From positions 43,586,019 through 43,650,018 of the forward strand of contig CM049306.1 in assembly GCA_026874595.1 (NCBI GenBank): DNA of 64,000 nt, written 5' to 3'. Numbering within the stretch: position 1 is the stretch's first letter; each line of letters starts with the position of its first letter. This DNA comes from Sipunculus nudus. Taxonomy: Eukaryota; Annelida; Sipuncula; Golfingiida; Sipunculidae. Shown here piece by piece: positions 1 through 11,200 of this stretch. A program made the translations under genes and the position numbers. Below the pieces are notes generated by a model. The model worked only from the letters and a program-made list of their open reading frames with translations, was not told where the DNA came from and did not search any database.

Positions 1-75
1 ACGGACGGACAGACGGACGGACGACGGACAATGGACCACGACTATAGCTCAGATGACTTATAGTCAGCTGAGCTA
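1..75 (+). repeat. 3' end of a hairpin-ended interspersed repeat (family H)
   Basis: This is a GACGGAC-rich tract followed by a near-perfect 31-nt hairpin at 45-75, with arms TAGCTCAGATGACT and AGTCAGCTGAGCTA (13 of 14 pairs) around a TAT loop. The same 75 bases recur ending at 59218, and close relatives end at 59452, 60338 and 37850. The element body lies left of the window. It is followed directly by a variant B repeat fragment. Confidence 0.85.
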
Positions 76-465
76 AAAACTAGACCTCTCTAACTTGAAT
101 AATGAGAAATTTGGAGGGAAATTTTCGAATTTTCTGAATTTCCCCCAAAAATACGTTACCATGGTAACCATTGACCGGAAAAATTTGCCAGCACTTGGAA
201 AGCTAACATAGTGAGGAATAAAATGAGCTACAGATTATGCGGCTACGATTATTATTGACAAAGATATGAAGAAAGTAAAAATTTTAGGTTTTTTGGTGAC
301 CCTGACCTTGACCTTTGACCGATCATGACCAAAAACAATAGGCTCCGAGGAGAACCAATCTTACACTTGATGCATAAGTTTCAGAGCGATTGCTTAAAAA
401 CTGTGGCCTGTAGCGCGTGTACATACAGACAAACAGACAGACAAACAAACAAACAAACAAACAAA
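76..465. repeat. Partial variant B unit of the 1.28-kb tandem repeat
   Basis: From the AAACTAGACC motif onward this segment matches the tail of the complete B unit that follows (repeated from about 1347). It includes the palindrome GTTACCATGGTAAC near 155-168 and the TGACCTTGACC run near 300-320. Its left edge is cut at the family H end. Confidence 0.9.
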
Positions 466-1720
466 CATACGCGGGTGATCAACATGCTTGCGAAAATCGA
501 AGATTTCCGGCAAGCAATAAAGTTTGGATTGACTGTGCCTCCAACATGTATGATCATAGACAGGGCCCGGAGAGGCCGTCACGCACCGCTGCACACGCCG
601 GCCGCCCACCGTAAGGACCCTGTCGCCACTTGCGGCAATTGCGCGGGTCTTCGTGGTTTGGCGAAAAACGGCGCGAGATTTGACGAGACTTACAATATGA
701 CCCCTGAATGTGACTGCGAGTGTCAGGCGCTACCCAACGCTGAAAACCATGTGTCTGTAGCGTAAAAAACGACAGAATTATAGGCATTTCTTTGAATGGT
801 CTCGTGTTCTCGTTTCACGAGAAACGGTGCGAGATATGACGAGCCTTTCTATTGAATGACTAAGAAGTAAACTAATGCTATCTAACGCCAAAAACCAGAG
901 CGTTCTATCGCAAATATTGACAGAGACAGAAGCAGGAACACTCCGTATTTCAGATTGTCAAGTTTAACCCCAAAATTTGGTAACCATGGTAACGGCAGCA
1001 CAAGGCTAAATGTACGAAGGAATAAGGCAATGATCCTAGTTTTAGATGCGACAAAAAAAATTCTTCTATGCTAAATATTTTTTTAGATATTGCGGAAAAA
1101 TGATACGTTGTAGTGTTTCCAGTACCACGCCCCCTGGTGGCTATTTCCGAAAAATGAAAAAACAAGTTCGAGATAATACAGAACAACAGAAAATATGTCA
1201 CTTTCAGAACCTTAGCTGTAAAAACTGCCACCTGTAAATCGTATTTAATGAAATCTCGAAAAGTCTCATTTGACGACAAATGGCACGAGATTTTGCGAGA
1301 CTTACATTAATTTCGCATAGAGCATATTAAATGCTACGCAATACAAAAAACTAGACCTCTCTAACTTGAATAATGAGAAATTTGGAGGGAAATTTTCGAA
1401 TTTTCTGAATTTCCCCCAAAAATACGTTACCATGGTAACCATTGACCGGAAAAATTTGCCAGCACTTGGAAAGCTAACATAGTGAGGAATAAAATGAGCT
1501 ACAGATTATGCGGCTACGATTATTATTGACAAAGATATGAAGAAAGTAAAAATTTTAGGTTTTTTGGTGACCCTGACCTTGACCTTTGACCGATCATGAC
1601 CAAAAACAATAGGCTCCGAGGAGAACCAATCTTACACTTGATGCATAAGTTTCAGAGCGATTGCTTAAAAACTGTGGCCTGTAGCGCGTGTACATACAGA
1701 CAAACAGACAGACAAACAAA
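466..1720. repeat. Variant B unit of the 1.28-kb tandem repeat (left copy)
   Basis: It runs from CATACGCGGGTG to the next CAAACAAAC tract, about 1.26 kb. B differs from A by consistent substitutions (for example CAGGCGCTACCCAACGC against CAGCCGCTATCCAGCGC, and GATACGTTG against GATAAGTTG) and is nearly identical to the right-flanking copy at 17344-18613. The unit ends at a CAAA tract where the array phase is lost. Confidence 0.9.
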
Positions 1721-2300
1721 CTAGACGACCAGAGGTCGAACGCTTGCCGGAAATGGCTGGAAATAAGACAGCGAAACAAGCAGGAGAAACTGTCGCTTTT
1801 CTATAAATTGAATGACTTTCAGAGCGATTGCTGGAAAGTGTTGCATGTTGAATGACATATATCACACAAAAGATCATGAAAGTAGACTTGGCTCAAAACA
1901 GACAGATATACTGACACATCTGAGATAACAGACTACCAGAAAAAAAGTTGGGAACGTAAATAGAAGCAAAATGAGTAGGTAGAGTTTATAGTGTCGGAGG
2001 TATGGCCAATATATGGTAGCGGCCATATCCCAAACATTAAAAATTTCTTTTGAGACTTTAATGTAAGAAATAAGATGTTGTTCCAGTTCCAAAAGGATTC
2101 CCTGAAAACTGTGTCCTGAAAATTGCTAACTGCAAGAAGCAAGGTCCAGCAAAGCAGGCGAAATTTAGGATCACTGACAAACAGACAGACATACTCAAAA
2201 AATGACACAAGAATAAGACCAGATGACCTACTCAGATTATCGAGTAGACTCAGAGGAAGAAAATAAATCATAGTTTTCAATTGGCTACACTGCTTTTTTA
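1721..2300. repeat. Degenerate relatives of the tandem repeat family
   Basis: The segment holds scattered blocks shared with 5090-5733 and with the array unit: a CAGAGCGATTGCT block, ACAGACAGACATACT, and GACTCAGAGGAAGAAAATAA. An inverted copy of the array motif ATTTCCGGCAAGCG lies at about 1741-1754. No gene is visible. Confidence 0.6.
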
Positions 2301-2395
2301 AAGTTGCATTTACCCAATCTCTTCTTATAAAACTGGCAGAAACCTACCATAGAATAATTCTTGTAAAGTTTAAACCAATCAGCTTAACAGTTTCA

Positions 2396-2900
2396 TCATA
2401 AAACAGAGTATAACCTGGAGACTAAAATTACATTTTTTTCTTGTAAAAAACAGATCAATGCAAGTGGCGCCACCAATACCTCAATTTCAGATATGACATA
2501 TGAGACAAATATAGGTATAAAATTTGGTAATGACAGCTCTAGCCGTTTCTGAGATTTTAATTTTAGTTTGCTTTTTTGGCAGATGACTAAGTTCAACCTC
2601 CTGTTTAATCTCCGAACTGAAACCAATCGAACAAACTTGAGATAGATTGATCAAGAGGTCATTTCTTAGAAATATTGGCCTATTTGGCCGGACAGTTTCG
2701 TAGAAGAAAATTTTTAAAGTTTTTTTTAGCTTTTTCCCTATAAAATCTCAGTAAATGCAGAAAGCCAAAAAATAAACAAAATCCGATAGTGCTTTTCAGA
2801 TGACTGTTCATTTACAAAAAAATTGGTAATGCTAGTTCCTGCCGTTTTTGAGATAACTATGGTTAACCTACAGACGACGGACGACGCTGCACCATAGGGG
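2396..2900. repeat. Degenerate interspersed repeat with GACGGACGAC end
   Basis: It contains a block (AAGTGGCGCCACCA and following bases) that resembles the interior of the element at 36149-37850. It ends with GTTAACCTACAGACGACGGACGACG near 2856-2886, the same style of end as family H but without a clear hairpin. The long minus-strand reading frame across it is part of the repeat. Confidence 0.5.
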
Positions 2901-4733
2901 ACTCTTAAATTCTATGCATGCCACACATACCAGAGGCCAAAGCGAGGCCAATGGGGAATAACAAAGACACGTGCTTACTTGTCACAGCAGTAACACATGT
3001 GCTGATACAGTTTAGCCCAGCAAGGCAGGTCGTGTCACAGCCTATTCTGTTCTCTCATCCTACTCATTTACTAATTGGACATCAGATTTGATTTTTCATA
3101 AGTTTTCATAAGTGATCCAGGTAGAAAGAAACAGTGGAAATTACTAATTAATTCATACATCTGGACGAGGGACTCTTTGTGATTGTGTATTCATATGTTC
3201 CTGGTTTGGTCTGCTGTTTGTTATATTTGTTCATAGAATTAAGTAAATGAACAACCATTTTAGAACAATGATTTTTAATGATCTGTATCAATTTATAAAG
3301 GCACATATTAAAATATCATTTTTACATGGTCCATGCCCTCATTTGGTTTTGCCTTACCTTTTTTATGTACGTGTCAATATATTTTAAAATACTGTGCTGT
3401 TTCACAAAATCTGTTTCCATACACATGCAATTAATTGTACTTTATTAAAATAAATAAATAACATAAATAAATAATGACAGAAGACTACCAACATATTTAA
3501 CTTGATGGTGACATTTAGCAAAGATCTGCATATAGTTTTTACCAGCGAAGCATTGATCCCCTTACTGGTTTATAGATAATAGATACATTGGTATGTCTCA
3601 ATTGGTTGAAGGGGCTTATATTTTGTATTACCAAAACTTATTGTCATCATTTCCTCATTTTTACTTGAGGCCCTCTAAGATGGCCTCTGTGGATAGCTTT
3701 AAGGCCCTTAAATTACATGATTGCGAAACAATTATAGATATATCCCCACATGACCGGCCTAGACCCACTGCAATTTAAAGAATATTTAACTCATGCAATT
3801 CTTGTGTCACCGTTTCCATTGTTTGTCAATGCAGTTTATGTCTACAGCTGTAGGACACGCCGTCAGTATATTTTAACTCTTTATTCATAACAAATATGAA
3901 GTTTTAGTATATGAGACATTACTTTTCATATTCGATTTATAAAGAATTTTTGAAGTAACTAACCTGAGTTAAAAGGATTGGAGCTGGTGAAGTGTTGAGC
4001 ATTAATTAAAATGAATATATTATTCCATAATTCATACCTTACATATTTTTATAATTTTTTCTCAAATTATGTAAAGTCTTGCGGGAAAAAGGTATCATTT
4101 ATAAAATTCTGTTTCTGCCCATGCACTAATATAATCCTTGCCATGCCTAGGAACTTACCATATCACTATCTAATGAGGAGCGATATATTTTTTTTAAAAT
4201 GACCTGTGACATAGTGTTTCACTTGAAAGCTATGTGTTGGTTATGCCACTAAAAATACAGAGTATTTTCTATTGGTGCCAGATACAGCATACCTACATCT
4301 ATATTTTTAATAGGCTTGTGAATAGAAAACATTTCATAATTTCATTTCAGAACACTTTTAACAATCACAGAGGCAGACATGTTTCATTTATGCTTTATTA
4401 GTCTTTATTAAGTTAATGACTTTATAATGGCAGTATAAGCAGCGTACTGCCGAAAGTGTTTTGGTGTGTGTGTCTCTTGGTGCCTACTGTGCATGAAACA
4501 AGAAACTTAGTATTAATGTACACCATCAGAGGAACCATGCACAGACCACCTCATTCTGTGCCGTCTGGAATGTGTATCAGTCAGCACCTGTGCCCGACAC
4601 TTGTATATCTTGATATTTTAATTGACCTCGGGCAATTAATGGCATCCTGTGGTTTGATTCATAGCTAGCATAGACCGTAGAGCCAAGTAGATGTGAGCCC
4701 AATTAAGGGTCTTTAACTTTATTATGTTAAGAG
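2901..4733. other. AT-rich unique sequence, nothing recognised
   Basis: No exon with convincing splice sites, no inverted-repeat element and no RNA gene was seen. Reading frames of 60-70 codons here look like chance. Confidence 0.5.
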
Positions 4734-4927
4734 TCACTGGAAAGTACCTCCCTTACAAGTCGGGTTCTCATTGTGCTCATAGCAGCAGATTCCTTTGGAT
4801 TTACACTTCTTTCCAGATGTTTTTAACAAAATTTGTTTGTAAGCATCCACAAATTTGAAGTGGATAAATGGAACAACTGACAGGTCTGTGTTGCTGTACA
4901 TAGCCATGGTGAGTGAGCACATGCTCC
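4734..4927 (-). CDS. Possible terminal exon of an unidentified minus-strand gene
   Basis: On the minus strand an AG acceptor at 4928-4929 precedes an open frame of 64 codons, read after two bases (phase-1 entry). It ends at a TGA at 4736-4734 and is followed within 20 bases by AATAAA (4723-4718). The C-terminal part is Cys-rich, with GKKCKSKGICC and then a CKGG motif. The opening MCSLTMAMY is weakly reminiscent of the Met-Cys copper-ligand segment of ascorbate-dependent copper type II monooxygenases (PHM/DBH family). That is only a resemblance and I do not assign the family. The polypyrimidine tract is poor, and the phase does not fit FANK1 exon 4, so it is not the end of that gene. It could be chance. 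Confidence 0.25.
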
Positions 4928-4943
4928 CTGTTATTCCCAGTAA

Positions 4944-5089
4944 GCCTCGCTTTCGCTAGCTGATTAATTATTCATGAGGAATATTAAGAATCCCCTATAG
5001 CATAAGCTCACAGATTCGCTAATAATCTATTTCGAGATATAACTGTAAGACATAAGATTTAATAGTTTAAAAAAGATTCTTTCAAAATT
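4944..5089. other. Short AT-rich unique spacer
   Basis: Nothing recognised between the possible exon and the degenerate repeats. Confidence 0.4.
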
Positions 5090-5733
5090 GTGGCCTGTAG
5101 AATTCTATTAGTGAGACGGAAGAACAAACAAGCAGGTGAATTTGAGGACAACTGACAAACAAACAGACATACTGACAAAGGGACACAAGATGAAGACAAG
5201 ATGACTTAACCAGGTCATGGGGAAGACTCAGAGGAAGAAAATAAGGTATAGTTTATGTAATTGAGGTTTCCAGTTTTGGAGATATGGCCAAATAATGATA
5301 TATTGGGGATGTTCGACTGCAGCGCCCTCTAGTGGACATATCCTGGAGACGACAGATGCGTTTCGTGATATTAGTGAATGGCATAAGATGTAATCGTTTC
5401 AAAAGGATTCCTAAAAAAATCTGGCTTGTTGATTGCTATATGTGAGATGCAAGAACCAGCAAGTAGGCGAATTTGAAGATAACTGACAAACAGACAGACA
5501 TACTGAAAAAAGTAACACAAGATGTACACCAGATGACGTTACCATATTTTGCAGAAGGCCAAGAGAAAGAAAATAAGTTACTGTTTGTGTAACATAGGTT
5601 TACTCTTACGGAAATATGTTTGGATGTTTGATTTGTTTGGATGTGTCTAGTGCAACGCCCCCTAGCAGCCATATCCGGAAAATGAAACATAAGTTTTGAG
5701 ATATTAGTGTAAAACATAAGAAGAAGGAACAAA
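5090..5733. repeat. Two degenerate ~330-bp repeats leading into the array
   Basis: Two successive copies share the order CTGTRGCCTGTAG-like block, ACAGACATACTGA, GAGGAAGAAAATAAG, then a CGCCCYCTAG core with GCCATATCC. The core matches CGCCCCCTGGTGGCTATTTCC inside the array unit. The second copy runs directly into the array through an ACAAACATACGCGGGTG junction at 5728-5743. Confidence 0.65.
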
Positions 5734-7015
5734 CATACGCGGGTGAACAACATACTTGCGAAAATCGAAGATTTCCGGCAAGCAATAAAGTATGGACTGT
5801 GCCTCCAACATGTATGATCATAGATGGGGCCCGGAGAGGCCGTCACGGACCGCTGCACACGCCGGCCGCCCACCGTAAGGACCCTGTCGCCACTTGCGGC
5901 GACGGCGAGTGTCTTCGTGGTATGGCGAAAAACGGCGCGAGATTTGACGAGACTAACAATGTGACCCCTGAATGTGACTGCGAGTGTCAGCCGCTATCCA
6001 GCGCTGCAAACCATGTGTCTGTAGCGTGAAAAATGACAGAATTATAGGCATTTCTTTGAATGGTCACGTGTTCTCGTTTCACGAGAAACGGTGCGAGATA
6101 TGACGAGCCTTTCTATTGAATGACTAAGAAGTAAACTAATGCTATCTAACGCCAAAAACCAGAGCGTTCTATCGCAAATATTGACAGAGACAGAAGCAGG
6201 AACACTCCGTATTTCAGATTGTCAAGTTTTACCCCAAAATTTGGTAACCATGGTAACGGCAGCACAAGGCTAAATGTACGAAGGAATAAGGCAATGATCC
6301 TAATTTTAGATGCGACAAAAAAAATTGTTCTATGCTTAATATTTTTTTAGATATTGCGGAAAAATGATAAGTTGTAGTGTTTCCAGTACCACGCCCCCTG
6401 GTGGCTATTTCCGAAAAATGAAAAAACAAGTTCGAGATAATACAGAACAACAGAAAATATGTCACTTTCAGAACCTTAGCTGTAAAACTGCCACCTGTAA
6501 ATCGTATTTAATGAAATATTGAAAAGTCTCATTTGACGACAAATGGCACGAGATTTTGCGAGACTTACATTAATTTCGCACAGAGCATATTAAATGCTAT
6601 GCATTGCAAAAAACTAGACCTCTTTAACTTGAATAATGAGAAATTTGGAGGGAAATTTTCGAATTTTCTGAATTTCCCCCAAAAATACGTTACCATGGTA
6701 ACCATTGACCGGAAAAATTTGCCAGCACTTGGAAAGCTAACATAGGGAGGAATAAAATGAGCTACAGATTATGCGGATACGATTATTATTGACAAAGATA
6801 TGAAGAAAGTAAAAATTTTAGGTTTTTTGGTGACCCTGACCTTGACCTTTGACCGATCATGACCAAAAACAATAGGCTCCGAGGAGAACCAATCTTACAC
6901 TTAATGCATAAGTTTCAGAGCGATTGCTTAAAAACTGTGGCCTGTAGAGCGTGTACATACAGACAAACAAACAGACAGACAGACAGACAGACAAACAAAC
7001 AAACAAACAAACAAA
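5734..7015. repeat. First, most diverged unit of the A array
   Basis: Compared with the inner units it carries GGGTGAACAAC for GGGTGATCAAC, GATGGGGCCC for GACAGGGCCC, GGCGACGGCGAGTG for GGCAATTGCGCGGG, GTATGGCG for GTTTGGCG, and TATTGAAAAG for TATCGAAAAG. This is the pattern expected of an array edge that escapes homogenisation. Confidence 0.85.
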
Positions 7016-8297
7016 CATACGCGGGTGATCAACATACTTGCGAAAATCGAAGATTTCCGGCAAGCAATAAAGTATGGACTGTGCCTCCAACATGTATGAT
7101 CATAGACAGGGCCCGGAGAGGCCGTCACGCACCGCTGCACACGCCGGCCGCCCACCGTAAGGACCCTGTCGCCACTTGCGGCAATTGCGCGGGTCTTCGT
7201 GGTTTGGCGAAAAACGGCGCGAGATTTGACGAGACTTACAATATGACCCCTGAATGTGACTGCGAGTGTCAGCCGCTATCCAGCGCTGCAAACCATGTGT
7301 CTGTAGCGTGAAAAATGACAGAATTATAGGCATTTCTTTGAATGGTCACGTGTTCTCGTTTCACGAGAAACGGTGCGAGATATGACGAGCCTTTCTATTG
7401 AATGACTAAGAAGTAAACTAATGCTATCTAACGCCAAAAACCAGAGCGTTCTATCGCAAATATTGACAGAGACAGAAGCAGGAACACTCCGTATTTCAGA
7501 TTGTCAAGTTTTACCCCAAAATTTGGTAACCATGGTAACGGCAGCACAAGGCTAAATGTACGAAGGAATAAGGCAATGATCCTAATTTTAGATGCGACAA
7601 AAAAAATTGTTCTATGCTTAATATTTTTTTAGATATTGCGGAAAAATGATAAGTTGTAGTGTTTCCAGTACCACGCCCCCTGGTGGCTATTTCCGAAAAA
7701 TGAAAAAACAAGTTCGAGATAATACAGAACAACAGAAAATATGTCACTTTCAGAACCTTAGCTGTAAAACTGCCACCTGTAAATCGTATTTAATGAAATA
7801 TCGAAAAGTCTCATTTGACGACAAATGGCACGAGATTTTGCGAGACTTACATTAATTTCGCACAGAGCATATTAAATGCTATGCATTGCAAAAAACTAGA
7901 CCTCTTTAACTTGAATAATGAGAAATTTGGAGGGAAATTTTCGAATTTTCTGAATTTCCCCCAAAAATACGTTACCATGGTAACCATTGACCGGAAAAAT
8001 TTGCCAGCACTTGGAAAGCTAACATAGGGAGGAATAAAATGAGCTACAGATTATGCGGATACGATTATTATTGACAAAGATATGAAGAAAGTAAAAATTT
8101 TAGGTTTTTTGGTGACCCTGACCTTGACCTTTGACCGATCATGACCAAAAACAATAGGCTCCGAGGAGAACCAATCTTACACTTAATGCATAAGTTTCAG
8201 AGCGATTGCTTAAAAACTGTGGCCTGTAGAGCGTGTACATACAGACAAACAAACAGACAGACAGACAGACAGACAAACAAACAAACAAACAAACAAA

Positions 8298-11200
8298 CAT
8301 ACGCGGGTGATCAACATACTTGCGAAAATCGAAGATTTCCGGCAAGCAATAAAGTATGGACTGTGCCTCCAACATGTATGATCATAGACAGGGCCCGGAG
8401 AGGCCGTCACGCACCGCTGCACACGCCGGCCGCCCACCGTAAGGACCCTGTCGCCACTTGCGGCAATTGCGCGGGTCTTCGTGGTTTGGCGAAAAACGGC
8501 GCGAGATTTGACGAGACTTACAATATGACCCCTGAATGTGACTGCGAGTGTCAGCCGCTATCCAGCGCTGCAAACCATGTGTCTGTAGCGTGAAAAATGA
8601 CAGAATTATAGGCATTTCTTTGAATGGTCACGTGTTCTCGTTTCACGAGAAACGGTGCGAGATATGACGAGCCTTTCTATTGAATGACTAAGAAGTAAAC
8701 TAATGCTATCTAACGCCAAAAACCAGAGCGTTCTATCGCAAATATTGACAGAGACAGAAGCAGGAACACTCCGTATTTCAGATTGTCAAGTTTTACCCCA
8801 AAATTTGGTAACCATGGTAACGGCAGCACAAGGCTAAATGTACGAAGGAATAAGGCAATGATCCTAATTTTAGATGCGACAAAAAAAATTGTTCTATGCT
8901 TAATATTTTTTTAGATATTGCGGAAAAATGATAAGTTGTAGTGTTTCCAGTACCACGCCCCCTGGTGGCTATTTCCGAAAAATGAAAAAACAAGTTCGAG
9001 ATAATACAGAACAACAGAAAATATGTCACTTTCAGAACCTTAGCTGTAAAACTGCCACCTGTAAATCGTATTTAATGAAATATCGAAAAGTCTCATTTGA
9101 CGACAAATGGCACGAGATTTTGCGAGACTTACATTAATTTCGCACAGAGCATATTAAATGCTATGCATTGCAAAAAACTAGACCTCTTTAACTTGAATAA
9201 TGAGAAATTTGGAGGGAAATTTTCGAATTTTCTGAATTTCCCCCAAAAATACGTTACCATGGTAACCATTGACCGTAAAAATTTGCCAGCACTTGGAAAG
9301 CTAACATAGGGAGGAATAAAATGAGCTACAGATTATGCGGATACGATTATTATTGACAAAGATATGAAGAAAGTAAAAATTTTAGGTTTTTTGGTGACCC
9401 TGACCTTGACCTTTGACCGATCATGACCAAAAACAATAGGCTCCGAGGAGAACCAATCTTACACTTAATGCATAAGTTTCAGAGCGATTGCTTAAAAACT
9501 GTGGCCTGTAGAGCGTGTACATACAGACAAACAAACAGACAGACAGACAGACAGACAAACAAACAAACAAACAAACAAACATACGCGGGTGATCAACATA
9601 CTTGCGAAAATCGAAGATTTCCGGCAAGCAATAAAGTATGGACTGTGCCTCCAACATGTATGATCATAGACAGGGCCCGGAGAGGCCGTCACGCACCGCT
9701 GCACACGCCGGCCGCCCACCGTAAGGACCCTGTCGCCACTTGCGGCAATTGCGCGGGTCTTCGTGGTTTGGCGAAAAACGGCGCGAGATTTGACGAGACT
9801 TACAATATGACCCCTGAATGTGACTGCGAGTGTCAGCCGCTATCCAGCGCTGCAAACCATGTGTCTGTAGCGTGAAAAATGACAGAATTATAGGCATTTC
9901 TTTGAATGGTCACGTGTTCTCGTTTCACGAGAAACGGTGCGAGATATGACGAGCCTTTCTATTGAATGACTAAGAAGTAAACTAATGCTATCTAACGCCA
10001 AAAACCAGAGCGTTCTATCGCAAATATTGACAGAGACAGAAGCAGGAACACTCCGTATTTCAGATTGTCAAGTTTTACCCCAAAATTTGGTAACCATGGT
10101 AACGGCAGCACAAGGCTAAATGTACGAAGGAATAAGGCAATGATCCTAATTTTAGATGCGACAAAAAAAATTGTTCTATGCTTAATATTTTTTTAGATAT
10201 TGCGGAAAAATGATAAGTTGTAGTGTTTCCAGTACCACGCCCCCTGGTGGCTATTTCCGAAAAATGAAAAAACAAGTTCGAGATAATACAGAACAACAGA
10301 AAATATGTCACTTTCAGAACCTTAGCTGTAAAACTGCCACCTGTAAATCGTATTTAATGAAATCTCGAAAAGTCTCATTTGACGACAAATGGCACGAGAT
10401 TTTGCGAGACTTACATTAATTTCGCACAGAGCATATTAAATGCTATGCATTGCAAAAAACTAGACCTCTTTAACTTGAATAATGAGAAATTTGGAGGGAA
10501 ATTTTCGAATTTTCTGAATTTCCCCCAAAAATACGTTACCATGGTAACCATTGACCGGAAAAATTTGCCAGCACTTGGAAAGCTAACATAGGGAGGAATA
10601 AAATGAGCTACAGATTATGCGGATACGATTATTATTGACAAAGATATGAAGAAAGTAAAAATTTTAGGTTTTTTGGTGACCCTGACCTTGACCTTTGACC
10701 GATCATGACCAAAAACAATAGGCTCCGAGGAGAACCAATCTTACACTTAATGCATAAGTTTCAGAGCGATTGCTTAAAAACTGTGGCCTGTAGAGCGTGT
10801 ACATACAGACAAACAAACAGACAGACAGACAGACAGACAAACAAACAAACAAACAAACAAACATACGCGGGTGATCAACATACTTGCGAAAATCGAAGAT
10901 TTCCGGCAAGCAATAAAGTATGGACTGTGCCTCCAACATGTATGATCATAGACAGGGCCCGGAGAGGCCGTCACGCACCGCTGCACACGCCGGCCGCCCA
11001 CCGTAAGGACCCTGTCGCCACTTGCGGCAATTGCGCGGGTCTTCGTGGTTTGGCGAAAAACGGCGCGAGATTTGACGAGACTTACAATATGACCCCTGAA
11101 TGTGACTGCGAGTGTCAGCCGCTATCCAGCGCTGCAAACCATGTGTCTGTAGCGTGAAAAATGACAGAATTATAGGCATTTCTTTGAATGGTCACGTGTT

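Noticed and set aside
6859-7311. 150-codon open frame repeated in most array units
   Set aside because: It runs through (CAGA)n(CAAA)n as QTDRQTNK repeats, is broken by a 4-bp gain in one unit, changes freely at non-synonymous positions in variant B, and is kept open mainly because the units are near-identical copies.
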